Shown here piece by piece: positions 42,625 through 51,247 of a stretch of 64,000 nt of DNA. Each line of letters opens with the position of its first letter. Positions within the stretch are counted from its first letter, which is position 1. Location: contig NZ_JAKRNT010000013.1 in assembly GCF_022346605.1 (NCBI RefSeq), positions 49,595 to 113,594 of the forward strand, given 5' to 3'. The notes beneath the pieces are model-generated. The model was not told where the DNA came from and ran no database searches. It saw only the letters and a list, made by a program, of their open reading frames with translations. The DNA is from Sporosarcina sp. ACRSL (GTDB lineage Bacteria; Bacillota; Bacilli; Bacillales_A; Planococcaceae). Position numbers and translations under genes: made by a program.

Positions 42625-42653
42625 TTGCAAATTATTTCCTCGCTGTGTATAGT
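42625..42653 (+). promoter_or_regulatory. Promoter of the GntR/ABC operon
   Basis: TTGCAA (42625-42630) and TATAGT (42648-42653) are separated by 17 bp, a sigma-A type promoter that runs straight into the operator palindrome. Confidence 0.65.
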
Positions 42654-42673
42654 GTATATAACGTATATATACA
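42653..42673. promoter_or_regulatory. YtrA-type operator
   Basis: TGTATATA-ACGTA-TATATACA is a perfect 8-bp inverted repeat with a 5-bp centre. It overlaps the end of the -10 and the transcription start, ideal for autorepression by the GntR-type regulator encoded 25 bp downstream. Confidence 0.7.
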
Positions 42674-42697
42674 ATGTTTCAAGGAAGAGGTTTTAGT

Positions 42698-43075
42698 ATG
42701 CAAATCATCATTTCAAACACATCAAAGGAGCCCATTTATGAGCAAATTTACGTGCAAATTAAAAAACACATTTTGACGAATGAATTACAAGCAGGAGAGG
42801 CATTACCCTCTATGCGGCAATTAGCCAAGGATCTAGATATTAGTGTGATCACAACAAAACGGGCGTATGAAGAGCTTGAGAAAAACGGTTTTATCTTCTC
42901 GATCGTCGGAAAAGGATCATTTGTGTCTGAACAAAATAATGAAATGATTCTTGAACGAAAAAGGAAAGTAATCGAAGAACAGTTACTATCTGCAATTCAA
43001 AACAGTAAAGAAATAGGCGTCGAACTAGAGGAATTACTTGAATTACTAACAATGCTCTATAAGGAGGACACATGA
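42698..43075 (+). CDS. YtrA-like GntR family regulator
   Basis: The 125-residue regulator has the GntR winged helix (EPIYEQIYVQIKKHILTNELQAGEALPSMRQLAKDLDISVITTKRAYEELEKNGFIFSIVGKGSFV, residues 10-75) followed by a short C-terminal helical dimerisation region instead of a full ligand domain. This is the YtrA subfamily, which controls ABC transporters and responds to envelope antibiotics in Bacillus. The ATG at 42698 follows GGAAGAGG. Its stop overlaps the start of the ABC ATPase (ATGA type). Confidence 0.9.
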   Translation: MQIIISNTSKEPIYEQIYVQIKKHILTNELQAGEALPSMRQLAKDLDISVITTKRAYEELEKNGFIFSIVGKGSFVSEQNNEMILERKRKVIEEQLLSAIQNSKEIGVELEELLELLTMLYKEDT

Positions 43076-43956
43076 TGGAAAACGTAATTGAGCTTCAAAA
43101 TGTAAATAAGGCATTCAAAGGATTTGAGCTGAAAGACTTATCGATCTCAGTCAAGAAAGGCTTTGTGACGGGATTTATTGGCGGGAATGGAGTAGGAAAA
43201 TCCACAACGATCAAGTTGATTCTGAATTTGTTGCAACCGGATAGCGGAGACGTTTCGGTATTTGGTCTGAATTATAAAAAGCATGAAAAAGAAATTAAGC
43301 AACGAATTGGCTTTGTATTTGATCACAATGTTTTTTATGAGCATATTACATTATCTGACATGAAGAAAATAATAAAACCTGCCTACAAAAACTGGGATGA
43401 TGGGATATTTCATCAGTATGTAAATTTGTTTGAACTGCCACTCAAGAAAAGCATTAAGACGTTTTCAAAAGGCATGATGATGAAGGCTTCATTAGCCTTT
43501 GCGTTATCCCATCGCGCCGAGTTAATTATTATGGATGAACCAACGTCGGGATTAGATCCTATATTTCGCAGGGAACTGTTAGACATCCTGCATGACATAA
43601 TGCAGGATGGCGAAAAAACAATTTTCTTTTCTACACATATTACAACAGACTTGGATCGAATCGCAGACTATATAACGTTTATCCATAATGGACAGCATAT
43701 TTTCACAAAAGAGCATTATAAAATCGAAGAAGACTATGCGATTGTGAAAGGCGAAACGAATTTATTAGATCGTGATACAGAGCAAGAATTTATTGGTATT
43801 CGAAAATCCAATCATGGATTTGAAGCATTAACGACAAACAAACAACGTACAGCAAATCTCTTTGGTGATATGGTCATTTTGGAAAAACCGACACTTGAAG
43901 ATATTATGCTATATACAAAGAAAGGAAATGATAACTATGTTAAATCTTATTCGTAA
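43072..43956 (+). CDS. ABC transporter ATP-binding protein
   Basis: The 294-residue ATPase has Walker A GGNGVGKST near residues 37-45, ABC signature FSKGMMMKASLAFAL (a noncanonical SKG) near 130, Walker B LIIMDEPTSGLDP near 150 and H-loop FSTHI. A C-terminal ~70-residue extension follows. This resembles the YtrB/BcrA-type exporters. Twin ATGs at 43072 and 43075 follow AAGGAGGACAC. Its end overlaps the permease start by 20 bp, so the three genes form an operon. Confidence 0.9.
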   Translation: MMENVIELQNVNKAFKGFELKDLSISVKKGFVTGFIGGNGVGKSTTIKLILNLLQPDSGDVSVFGLNYKKHEKEIKQRIGFVFDHNVFYEHITLSDMKKIIKPAYKNWDDGIFHQYVNLFELPLKKSIKTFSKGMMMKASLAFALSHRAELIIMDEPTSGLDPIFRRELLDILHDIMQDGEKTIFFSTHITTDLDRIADYITFIHNGQHIFTKEHYKIEEDYAIVKGETNLLDRDTEQEFIGIRKSNHGFEALTTNKQRTANLFGDMVILEKPTLEDIMLYTKKGNDNYVKSYS

Positions 43957-44545
43957 AGATATTGTGTTACAGAAAAACTCATTACTAATTCTATTACCTG
44001 CATTATTTATCTTTTTATTTCTAGAAAGATCTGTTATTTGGGTAGGTGTTATATTTTGCTTCGCTATCATTATGCAAAGTTTTGCGTTGGATGAAAAACC
44101 CTCCGCCAATCTGTTAATGAATTCTTTACCGTATACCCGTAAAGAAATTGTCAGTTCCAAATATATAGGTGCATGTGTTTTTACTTTCCTTGTTTTGTTG
44201 ACGATTGTAATTGGAAATTTAATTATTCATCGAGAAATAACCCAATGGGATCAATTACTGTTTATAGCAAGTGTTATTGTCGTGTTTATTTCCTTTGCTT
44301 TTCCATTCTCCTATCTATTTAAAAGTCAGTATTTGATGATGGCTTGTGGGGTTTTGTTTGTCCTTTATGTAGTACTTGTCAATACGTTCATACCTGATTT
44401 GGGCGATAGATTACGTGCCGGTGTCCAAACAATCCTATCATTTGATAATTCTCTGTTATATGCAGGAGGGATACTTGCAGCAGTACTTCTCTACATGTTT
44501 TCTTGGATGCTTTCGATACGTATTTATAGTAGAAAAGTATTTTAA
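43937..44545 (+). CDS. ABC-2 type permease
   Basis: The 202-residue protein has about six hydrophobic segments (near 15-28, 32-45, 75-95, 105-120, 130-145 and 170-190) and the opening MLNLIRKDIVLQKNSL, typical of ABC-2 permeases. The block NSLPYTRKEIVSSKYIGA is a common coupling region in these proteins. The ATG at 43937 has AAAGGAAATG upstream and overlaps the ATPase gene. With the YtrA-like regulator it likely forms an antibiotic- or envelope-stress-responsive exporter; substrate unknown. Confidence 0.87.
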   Translation: MLNLIRKDIVLQKNSLLILLPALFIFLFLERSVIWVGVIFCFAIIMQSFALDEKPSANLLMNSLPYTRKEIVSSKYIGACVFTFLVLLTIVIGNLIIHREITQWDQLLFIASVIVVFISFAFPFSYLFKSQYLMMACGVLFVLYVVLVNTFIPDLGDRLRAGVQTILSFDNSLLYAGGILAAVLLYMFSWMLSIRIYSRKVF

Positions 44546-44589
44546 AGGGGTTTGTGTATTAAAATTTAATCGACAAAGGAGCTCACTTA

Positions 44590-44904
44590 ATGTATAGGGA
44601 ATTGAAGCAGGAGGATAATCGGTCAAACGCTCGGAGGAATATTTTTAGGGGTTGGCCGATCCACCTCCTCCTATTTGTCGCCTTCCAAATCATGTTCATA
44701 CTTTTTGATGGCTCTTCGATATGGCGTATCTTCAACCCAAACAATTTGGGAATGAAGCTGATAGATTCCCTCCATCCATTTTTCGAGCGATTTCAGCCAT
44801 ACACGAGCGAGCAATTGAATTATGTCACAGCCGTTTGGGGATTTGTTGTAGTGGGACACGGGATTGCTTGGTTCGTTGAGAGGAGCAGGGGGAAGCAGCA
44901 GTAA
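44590..44904 (+). CDS. 2TM domain membrane protein
   Basis: The 104-residue protein has two membrane helices (WPIHLLLFVAFQIMFILF and VTAVWGFVVVGHGIAWFVE) and a basic N-terminus, the layout of 2TM-domain proteins often linked to signalling genes. AAAGGAGCTC precedes the ATG. It follows the ABC permease by 44 bp on the same strand and may belong to the same operon. Function unknown. Confidence 0.75.
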   Translation: MYRELKQEDNRSNARRNIFRGWPIHLLLFVAFQIMFILFDGSSIWRIFNPNNLGMKLIDSLHPFFERFQPYTSEQLNYVTAVWGFVVVGHGIAWFVERSRGKQQ

Positions 44905-44938
44905 TCGGCTACCCCCCCTCCCCACCTGTAACACTAGG

Positions 44939-45625
44939 CTATTTTTCCAAGTCGCCGATATGCTTCAAAGCCTCTCGCCTGCTTAATGGTTTCAGCATAT
45001 TTTCTTGGACAAATTGCTTCACGATAATTGGATCCGTTTTCGCATACTCTCTCAATACCCAACCAATCGCTTTTTGAATGAAAAACTCATTGGACTCTGC
45101 ATGCTGTAGGATGATGTCGAATAACAGTTCCGTATCTGTTTCTTTTTTGAATTTTAATTGATGCAAAATAGCGGAGCGGTTTGTCCACATATTGTCGGAT
45201 TGCGACCATTCAAGCATCACTGTTTTACCATACGCTCGGTCCAATTTGACGACATGCCCGACAAGATGCGGAGCGATTGCGTCAACACTATCCCACCATG
45301 ATTTCATTTCAATAAATTTCAGTAGTTTAGGAAAATCATTAGTCGTGAAATGCTTCTTCATTTTATCGAGCAAAGCAATTGCGGAATACTGATATTCCCG
45401 CTCGCGTAATTCATATAATTTCCATGCCTCGTCGAATATCTCGCTAACATCCGGTAGCTCATATTCCCGAAATTGCTCGCGCAAGAGTTCCTTACGCAGC
45501 GGACTTTTGATGCCGAGAAACGGAAAATGATGTTTCATATATGCTTTCATGGGACCTGCTAACTCTTCATTCCTGCACATTTCGAACTTCTCGATAATGC
45601 CTTGATGACTCCATTGTTTTTTCAT
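44939..45625 (-). CDS. AlkD-like DNA alkylation repair protein
   Basis: The 228-residue protein is an all-helical HEAT-like repeat protein of the DNA alkylation repair family. The motif EMKSWWDSVDAIAPHLVG near residue 112 carries the catalytic-region Trp-Trp-Asp, and W-SQSDNMWTNRSAILHQL and ESNEFFIQKAIGWVLREYAKTDP follow. AlkD excises cationic methylpurines such as 3-methyladenine without base flipping. The ATG at 45625 follows GGAG; 45640 is the alternative start. Confidence 0.88.
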   Translation of the reverse strand: MKKQWSHQGIIEKFEMCRNEELAGPMKAYMKHHFPFLGIKSPLRKELLREQFREYELPDVSEIFDEAWKLYELREREYQYSAIALLDKMKKHFTTNDFPKLLKFIEMKSWWDSVDAIAPHLVGHVVKLDRAYGKTVMLEWSQSDNMWTNRSAILHQLKFKKETDTELLFDIILQHAESNEFFIQKAIGWVLREYAKTDPIIVKQFVQENMLKPLSRREALKHIGDLEK

Positions 45626-45640
45626 TCTCGTCAACTCCAT

Positions 45641-45945
45641 ATGAGTTCTCTTTTACTTTCTTCATTATACCCCATGGGTTGGTATGAAGTGATTCTTACA
45701 ATAGCCCTTCAAACAACAAAACCGTCACGGCAAAAATCCTGCGATGGTTTCGAGATTTTATATTCATTTTATTTTTTAATTCAATCCTATCTCGAAATGC
45801 TATGTTCTCAGGACATCCTGTTCAGGTGCAAAATCCCTTACGCAAATTCCCTTCAACGATTGTCCAAGCACCATGAAAAAATTATACATATTGTATTTCA
45901 AAGGGCAAACTTGCTCTTTAATTTTTTTGAAGGGAGGGAATAAAT
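45641..45945. other. Intergenic leader with terminator-like hairpin before DUF1259 gene
   Basis: This 300-bp gap has no gene. Near its end AAAGGGCAA (45899-45907) pairs with TTGCTCTTT and is followed by seven T, 18 bases before the DUF1259 start. Other small hairpins lie in 45790-45860. This looks like a possible attenuated leader, but no known riboswitch motif was recognised. Confidence 0.4.
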
Positions 45946-46347
45946 ATGAGTTGCGAAAATACACTTTGTCAAGAGTTCGCTAGAATACTCGGAGGAATGG
46001 GCAGTGTAACCAATGGAGTTTGTCTCGTACAAAAATTCCGCGACATTGAATTCACCATTCTTGGACGTCCAACAAGATCTCCTTTAGTGAATCCTCAATT
46101 CTTCAGCTTTGAAGATTTAGACGAAGAAGGAAACGCGTTAAATTTAGGAGAAACTGTTCTATTGCAAGAAGAAATCAACCCTCTTCTAACAGAACTCCGG
46201 AAACGAAACATTCTTGTCACTGCTGTCCATAATCACTGGTTATTTGATCAACCTCGGGCAATGTATATGCATTTCGAATCAATCGAACCACCGCTCCAAT
46301 TTGCTAGAAAAATAAGAGCGGCGTTTAGAGTGTTAAAAGATAAGTAA
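45946..46347 (+). CDS. DUF1259 domain protein
   Basis: The 133-residue protein matches one DUF1259 (LppY/LpqO-type) domain: LGGMGSVTNGVCLVQKFRDIEFTILGRPT and VTAVHNHWLFDQPRAMYMHFESIEPP, in which the HNHW cluster may bind metal. Larger members have two such domains; this is a single-domain form without a signal peptide. GAAGGGAGGG precedes the ATG. A strong terminator follows. Function unknown. Confidence 0.82.
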   Translation: MSCENTLCQEFARILGGMGSVTNGVCLVQKFRDIEFTILGRPTRSPLVNPQFFSFEDLDEEGNALNLGETVLLQEEINPLLTELRKRNILVTAVHNHWLFDQPRAMYMHFESIEPPLQFARKIRAAFRVLKDK

Positions 46348-46356
46348 CCTAATAGA

Positions 46357-46402
46357 GGTGCCGGATATCCCGATAATTTTGATCGGGTGTCCGGTACCTT
46401 TT
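46357..46402 (+). terminator. Terminator after DUF1259 gene
   Basis: GGTGCCGGATATCCCGAT pairs with ATCGGGTGTCCGGTACC and is followed by five T. Confidence 0.88.
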
Positions 46403-46473
46403 TAATGAAAGTGATAATATCCCAAGTCCTAGTCGAATAACATAAAGGAGATGAATAGTAAGGAGAGAAGTGA

Positions 46474-47613
46474 ATGCAGATTCATGTCGTTCGACAAGGA
46501 GATACTTTGTGGACAATTGCTCAACGATATGGTGTGACAGTCAATCAAATCGTCACAGCGAACCAATTGGCAAACCCGAATGCATTGGTAGTTGGTCAAG
46601 CTCTTGTCATACCGACTACTCAACGAACCGGTGAGAAGCCGGTCATCGATGTGAACGCTTATACAATCAATACAGGCGAAACAGGCGCTCGGGAAATTCA
46701 AGAAGTTGGCCGTTATTTAACGTATTGGATGCCATTTGTGTATAGTATGAAAGAGGATGGTAGCTTAACGACGCTCGATGATACGGAAATGCTGAGATCT
46801 GCTTTCGCCGAACGAGTCGTGCCCATAATGGCGATTACAAATTTTAGTGCTACTGAAACCGGATCAGACCTTGCCCATACCATTCTTTCAAGTAAGGAAC
46901 TTCAGGAAAAAGTCATTACGAATGTACTGGCTGTTATGAAAGAGAAAGGATATCAGGGGTTAAACATCGATTTTGAAAATGTGTATCCTGCTGACCGAGA
47001 GCATTACAACCAATTTTTGCAGCTTGCAGTTGATCGACTCCATCCACAGGGGTATTCTGTATCGTCAGCTCTTGCCCCAAAAACGAGTAGTGAACAAAAA
47101 GGATTACTCGTTGAAGCGCATGATTATGAAGCACACGGTAGAATCGTTGATTTTGTTATTTTGATGACATACGAATGGGGTTATCGAAAAGGACCCGCTC
47201 AAGCCATTTCACCCATTAATAAGATAAAAGAGGTACTCGACTATGCTGTCACAGTCATCCCGAGAGACAAGATTTTCTTCGGTTTTCAAATCTATGCACG
47301 TGACTGGACGCTTCCTTTCGTTCGGGGATCGGAAGCTGAAACATTTAGCCAGCAGGAAGCAGTCCGCAGAGCGATTCAACATCAAGTAGCCATTCAATAC
47401 GATGAGGTTGCGCAATCTCCATTTTTCCGTTACACCGATGCAGAAGGACGCACCCATGAAGTGTGGTTTGAAGACGCCCGCAGTGCACAAGCGAAGTTTG
47501 ACATGGTAAAACAATATAATCTTCGTGGCATAAGCTATTGGGTGCTTGGCTATCCTTTCCCGCAAAATTGGCTATTGCTTGGAGATAATTTCACGATACG
47601 AAAAAGAGTATAA
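46474..47613 (+). CDS. LysM-GH18 spore cortex hydrolase, YaaH/SleL-like
   Basis: The 379-residue protein has one N-terminal LysM domain (IHVVRQGDTLWTIAQRYGVTVNQIVTANQ ... VGQALVIP, residues 2-48) and a family-18 glycoside hydrolase barrel. The catalytic acid is in GYQGLNIDFENVYP near residue 165, with ALAPKTSSEQKG, VILMTYEWGY and the C-terminal GISYWVLGYPFPQNWLLL. B. subtilis YaaH and B. cereus SleL have two LysM domains; this one has a single one. It probably cuts spore cortex glycan fragments during germination. It lacks a signal peptide, as is normal for spore-deposited members. Confidence 0.92.
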   Translation: MQIHVVRQGDTLWTIAQRYGVTVNQIVTANQLANPNALVVGQALVIPTTQRTGEKPVIDVNAYTINTGETGAREIQEVGRYLTYWMPFVYSMKEDGSLTTLDDTEMLRSAFAERVVPIMAITNFSATETGSDLAHTILSSKELQEKVITNVLAVMKEKGYQGLNIDFENVYPADREHYNQFLQLAVDRLHPQGYSVSSALAPKTSSEQKGLLVEAHDYEAHGRIVDFVILMTYEWGYRKGPAQAISPINKIKEVLDYAVTVIPRDKIFFGFQIYARDWTLPFVRGSEAETFSQQEAVRRAIQHQVAIQYDEVAQSPFFRYTDAEGRTHEVWFEDARSAQAKFDMVKQYNLRGISYWVLGYPFPQNWLLLGDNFTIRKRV

Positions 47614-47626
47614 ATCCATAAGTCGA

Positions 47627-47668
47627 ATAACCCATCTATTGAGTCGTTACTCAAGGATGGGTTATTTT
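47627..47668. terminator. Bidirectional terminator
   Basis: AATAACCCATCTATTGAGT pairs with ACTCAAGGATGGGTTATT between the hydrolase and the convergent small membrane genes, followed by TTTTTA. Confidence 0.85.
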
Positions 47669-47676
47669 TAGCGTAC

Positions 47677-47886
47677 CTATTTTTTCGTAAACCATTTATC
47701 CCACAACTCATAAAAGGTATGGTTACTTCTCATAATCACAAACCATAAGAACATGAGAATAACTACCGTCAGAACTCTCGGTTGGCCTTCAACGATAAAT
47801 TGCATAGGTACGATATACAGTAAACCGACTACCCCAAAGGAAATGGACATTAGCTCAATATAAAATTTAAGTTTCAGAAAATCCAT
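47677..47886 (-). CDS. Small two-helix membrane protein
   Basis: The 69-residue protein has two hydrophobic stretches (about 9-28 and 37-52) and a charged C-terminus YELWDKWFTKK. I do not recognise a family. GGGACAAGGG lies upstream of the ATG. It is 12 bp after the following entry's gene and probably cotranscribed with it. Confidence 0.65.
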   Translation of the reverse strand: MDFLKLKFYIELMSISFGVVGLLYIVPMQFIVEGQPRVLTVVILMFLWFVIMRSNHTFYELWDKWFTKK

Positions 47887-47898
47887 CCCTTGTCCCTC

Positions 47899-48207
47899 CT
47901 ATGTTGCTGTTCTGCTTCGATACACGATGAGCATACTTACATTTAATAGAATCGTGACGATCAGTAAAACGGTTGATAAGAACACTACTGCCCACGTTGT
48001 GTCCAGAAGAGCAGCCCAATCCTCAATCTTGACGAGATGATAGTTATAATACATCTGGAAACAGATCGAAATCGCACAAGCACTCAAACTTATTATGGAT
48101 AACGTGAACCAATTCTTATACTTACGGTTCATTTGCATGAACGCAATAACCGGTAGTATCCAAGCAATAAGCCCGAGTACAAGGCTGGCAGCGTTAAGCC
48201 AACTCAT
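47899..48207 (-). CDS. Small four-helix membrane protein
   Basis: The 102-residue protein has about three to four hydrophobic segments (about 5-25, 36-52, 70-95) and no recognisable catalytic residues. AAGGGGGAAG sits upstream of twin ATGs at 48210 and 48207. It leads a two-gene unit with the 69-residue protein. Function unknown; the layout resembles small Bacillus integral membrane proteins of unknown role. Confidence 0.68.
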   Translation of the reverse strand: MSWLNAASLVLGLIAWILPVIAFMQMNRKYKNWFTLSIISLSACAISICFQMYYNYHLVKIEDWAALLDTTWAVVFLSTVLLIVTILLNVSMLIVYRSRTAT

Positions 48208-48332
48208 CATTTCTTCCCCCTTCCCTTCTATTCTTTGTAATAAACCGACGCATCAATCATCTAGAAAGTTCCAAGTAGATTGAAAATTCAAGTCAGTCCT
48301 ATGCTATAATTAGGAAAAAAGAGGTTTAAACG

Positions 48333-48821
48333 ATGACGATTATACTTAAAGAAGTTTTGGAATCTGAAAAATCGATCTTGCGGAATTTTTATTCCCTGTA
48401 CCTTCACGAGCTTTCGAACTTCACACCAAATCTAGATATTGGAGAAGATGGTATCTTTCATTTTGAGGAATTAGAAACATTTTGGGATGTAGATGGATTA
48501 TCGCCCTATTTTATTAAGTTGGATGATGCAATTATCGGCTTTCTATTACTACTCGAACGCCCATTTTTGAAAAAGAGCAATGACTATGGAATAAACGATC
48601 TTTTCATTCTGAATAAGTACAAAGGTAAAGGACTGGCTATGAAGGCTGCAGAGACATTATTTAGAGAGAAACCAGGTCAATATTTTGTCATGCAAGTTGT
48701 TGAAAATAAGCGTGCGGTTGCATTTTGGAAAAAAGTCTTTAGTGAATTACATATTGAAGTTCAAGAAAGACAGGATCTCATTGATGATGAGCTATGTCTC
48801 ATACAAACATTTAAAGTTTAA
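48333..48821 (+). CDS. GNAT family N-acetyltransferase
   Basis: The 162-residue protein has an acetyl-CoA loop variant NKYKGKGLAMKAAETLF near residues 90-107, preceded by YGINDLFIL and followed by YFVMQVVENKRAVAFWKKVF, typical GNAT motifs A and B. Substrate unknown. A GAGG site sits before the ATG. The phosphotransferase gene follows 64 bp later on the same strand. Confidence 0.83.
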   Translation: MTIILKEVLESEKSILRNFYSLYLHELSNFTPNLDIGEDGIFHFEELETFWDVDGLSPYFIKLDDAIIGFLLLLERPFLKKSNDYGINDLFILNKYKGKGLAMKAAETLFREKPGQYFVMQVVENKRAVAFWKKVFSELHIEVQERQDLIDDELCLIQTFKV

Positions 48822-48885
48822 TTTAAACTGTATACCGATGTTTTTCGGGGGCAAAAGAGAGCTAGTTTGGAGGGGGAAGCTCGTT

Positions 48886-49719
48886 ATGAAGCTTGGTAGA
48901 AAACTAGGTGAAGGCGGCAACTCAGAGGTATTCGAGTGGGGAGACAAAGTGATTAAGCTAGCAAAGCCCAATACCGATTTAACGGATTTGCAAAGGGAAT
49001 TTCACAATACGCTTACCGTCTGGAGGATGGGGGTACCCGTTCCCCAGCCATTTGAAATGCTCGAGGTCAAACATCGGCCCGGGATTGTATTTGAACGTGT
49101 GGATGGAGAGTCGATTACAGAACGATTGTTTAACGCCGCGACAAGCAGCGCTCAACCAGAATTTGATTGGAACGGTGTTCGAATGACCGCTCGATTGCTT
49201 AGTGAATTACATCAGCTCTCAACAGACGATATACGACCACAACGAGATTTTTTAAAAAGACAGATACGGAGTGTTGTTCATTTACAGGAAGATGAGAAAG
49301 AGGATATTATCCGTCTTTTAGATCAGTTGCCGGAAAAAAATCAAATTTGTCATGGCGATCCAAATCCGAATAATATTATGATCAGCAATGGTGACCCAAT
49401 AGTTATTGACTGGAACGATGCGACGTGTGGCAATCCGGAATCTGATGTTGCCGAATATATCGTCATAATCAAATTTGCGATTCTTCCTCCGGAAACACCA
49501 CAAGTGATCGTAAAGGCCTTTGATTCGATGAGAGCTAAGATTATTGAAGTTTTTATGGAGGAATATACACTTTTTACCGGAACTACGTATGAAGAGATTG
49601 AACCTTGGATTGTACCCATCGCGGCCCGCAAACTGACTGCTGACGCGATTAGTGATGAAGAGAAGCAATTGTTAGTCAAGGAGATCCGAAAAAGACTTGA
49701 GTTACTAAATGTTAATTGA
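48886..49719 (+). CDS. APH-family phosphotransferase
   Basis: The 277-residue protein starts MKLGRKLGEGGNSEVFEWGDKVIKLAKP, a kinase-like glycine loop with the ATP-binding lysine. It has the catalytic HGDPNPNNIMI near residue 165 and VIDWNDATCGNP about 17 residues later, where IDWND takes the DFG/DxD metal role. This is the aminoglycoside/choline kinase superfamily. The substrate is unknown, and resistance should not be assumed. The ATG at 48886 follows GGAGGGGGAAG; frames further upstream overlap the GNAT gene and are not used. Confidence 0.85.
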   Translation: MKLGRKLGEGGNSEVFEWGDKVIKLAKPNTDLTDLQREFHNTLTVWRMGVPVPQPFEMLEVKHRPGIVFERVDGESITERLFNAATSSAQPEFDWNGVRMTARLLSELHQLSTDDIRPQRDFLKRQIRSVVHLQEDEKEDIIRLLDQLPEKNQICHGDPNPNNIMISNGDPIVIDWNDATCGNPESDVAEYIVIIKFAILPPETPQVIVKAFDSMRAKIIEVFMEEYTLFTGTTYEEIEPWIVPIAARKLTADAISDEEKQLLVKEIRKRLELLNVN

Positions 49720-49756
49720 ATAAAAAAGTGATCTAGTTTGTTAAGGAGAAATAAAA

Positions 49757-50140
49757 ATGAAAAATCTATTATTGCTGTCGCATTGTGTATTTCCGACGCC
49801 AGATATAATACAAACGGCTAATTTTTATGAACAGAAAATGGGGTTTACAGCTGTTCATTATTTGAATGCGACTGAACCTCATATTTGTTTGTATCGTGAT
49901 TCAACGGAGATTATCTTAACCGAGTCTAGAGGACAAAAAGTCGTGCCGAATCGAGAGTTATATGGATATGGGTACGATGCTTATTTTATTACGAAGGATC
50001 AGGAGGAGCTTCAAAAGGAGCTTATCGAGTCGGGTGTAAAGATAGTTCGGTCTATAGCGAATACAGATTATCACAATAAAGAATTCGTGATGGAAGACAT
50101 TGACGGAAGATGGATCGCATTCGGAATAAAAGTGAATTAA
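49757..50140 (+). CDS. VOC family protein
   Basis: The 127-residue protein has the vicinal-oxygen-chelate pattern: LSHCVFPTPDIIQTANFYEQKMGF, PHICLYRDSTEIILTES, YDAYFITKDQEELQKEL, and the final KEFVMEDIDGRWIAFGIKV. This corresponds to a bleomycin-resistance/dioxygenase-like small protein. Substrate unknown. AAGGAG lies before the ATG. A large convergent terminator follows. Confidence 0.82.
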   Translation: MKNLLLLSHCVFPTPDIIQTANFYEQKMGFTAVHYLNATEPHICLYRDSTEIILTESRGQKVVPNRELYGYGYDAYFITKDQEELQKELIESGVKIVRSIANTDYHNKEFVMEDIDGRWIAFGIKVN

Positions 50141-50145
50141 TCAAA

Positions 50146-50197
50146 AAAGAGGAAAAGAAAGTGAAATGGGTTCTCCATAAACTTTCTTTTCCTCTTT
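50146..50197. terminator. Bidirectional terminator
   Basis: AAAGAGGAAAAGAAAGT pairs with ACTTTCTTTTCCTCTTT between the VOC gene and the convergent GNAT gene. Confidence 0.85.
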
Positions 50198-50211
50198 CCT
50201 TTTGTAAAAAT

Positions 50212-50712
50212 TCATCGCTTTATCCAAAACCTCCGAACGATGTTGCCATGTGGTTCGGTAAAACTCTCGTCCTCCACACCGCCATTCTTTAGAATGACAG
50301 CGGCTGAACCGATATTATCTTCATTGCATGTGACTAAAACAGACCGTATACCTAACTGGTCCGTCACTTTCAATGCTTCGGAAAGCAAATACGTCGCATA
50401 CCCTTTTCGCTGTTCTGAAGGTCGAATGCTATAGCCGATATGGCCATCGACCATTCGTAAATAGTCATTCAAGCCATGCCGTATATTGACCATCCCTATG
50501 ATTCGCTCGTCGTCATCGACAAGGAAATAATTCGTGTTAGGCATCCGGCCGCCTTGCCCTACTTCCCGTGTCGCCAGATGCTCCAAATAGGCTTCGTAAG
50601 GAATGCCGTCAGGCCAATGAAAACTGCTCGGTTTTATCCGGTCTTCATCCCATTCCTTCATATATGCAAGATGCTCAGCTTCCCAATTCAAAGACGGCCG
50701 CTCAAGACGCAT
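50212..50712 (-). CDS. GNAT family acetyltransferase
   Basis: The 166-residue protein has the acetyl-CoA loop RPSEQRKGYATYLLSEAL near residue 97, preceded by DGHIGYSI and followed by VLVTCNEDNIGSAAVILKNGG, the pattern of RimJ/RimL- or YkwB-like GNATs. Substrate unknown. AGGGGGAATA lies before the ATG. It is downstream of luxS on the same strand but separated by a terminator. Confidence 0.87.
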   Translation of the reverse strand: MRLERPSLNWEAEHLAYMKEWDEDRIKPSSFHWPDGIPYEAYLEHLATREVGQGGRMPNTNYFLVDDDERIIGMVNIRHGLNDYLRMVDGHIGYSIRPSEQRKGYATYLLSEALKVTDQLGIRSVLVTCNEDNIGSAAVILKNGGVEDESFTEPHGNIVRRFWIKR

Positions 50713-50732
50713 TTATATTCCCCCTAAAAAGA

Positions 50733-50757
50733 AAGGCACCCGTTACGCGGATGCCTC
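50733..50757 (-). terminator. Terminator of luxS
   Basis: AGGCATCCG and CGGGTGCCT (minus strand) form a hairpin followed by TTCTTTTT, 20 bp past the luxS stop. Confidence 0.82.
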
Positions 50758-50776
50758 GTTTCTAAAATAAGCTCTA

Positions 50777-51247
50777 TTAAAATACAGTCGTCCACTCGTC
50801 CCGCTTCGCCAACATGTCTTTCGCTGCTTGTTTCGCACCTTCAAGACTATGGCTCGCCGCCCATCCGCATTGGACTTCATTGCATGCAGGCACCTCATCC
50901 GCTACTAACACATCATTCAACGTCTTTTCCAAAATATCGAGCACGTCGTCATAATCGTCGTGGTTGATGAGCGCCATATAATAACCTGTCTGGCACCCCA
51001 TTGGGCTAATGTCGACAATCTTGTCCGAATGGTTCCGACTGAATTCCGCCATCATATGCTCCAATGAATGAATCGCAGGCATTTCAAGATGCTCCTTATT
51101 CGGCTGACAAAAACGGATGTCATACTTCCGAATAACGTCACCGTTCATCCCTTCTTTCACCCCTGCAAGACGCACAAACGGCGCTTTCACTTTCGTATGA
51201 TCCAAATTAAAACTTTCGACATTCATCTTTTTATCTTTCGTCGACAT
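50777..51247 (-). CDS. luxS: S-ribosylhomocysteine lyase
   Basis: The 156-residue enzyme cleaves S-ribosylhomocysteine to homocysteine and the autoinducer-2 precursor. The metal site is visible as [10 protein letters not shown] (two histidines and the catalytic-region glutamate) and the cysteine in [20 protein letters not shown]; the conserved block is [23 protein letters not shown] precedes the ATG at 51247. It appears monocistronic, without pfs/mtnN adjacent. A GGTGCC element lies upstream. Confidence 0.95.
   Translation of the reverse strand: MSTKDKKMNVESFNLDHTKVKAPFVRLAGVKEGMNGDVIRKYDIRFCQPNKEHLEMPAIHSLEHMMAEFSRNHSDKIVDISPMGCQTGYYMALINHDDYDDVLDILEKTLNDVLVADEVPACNEVQCGWAASHSLEGAKQAAKDMLAKRDEWTTVF

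Noticed and set aside
48685..48885. N-terminal extension of the phosphotransferase
   Set aside because: It overlaps the GNAT gene out of frame; the GGAGGGGGAAG site fixes the start at 48886.
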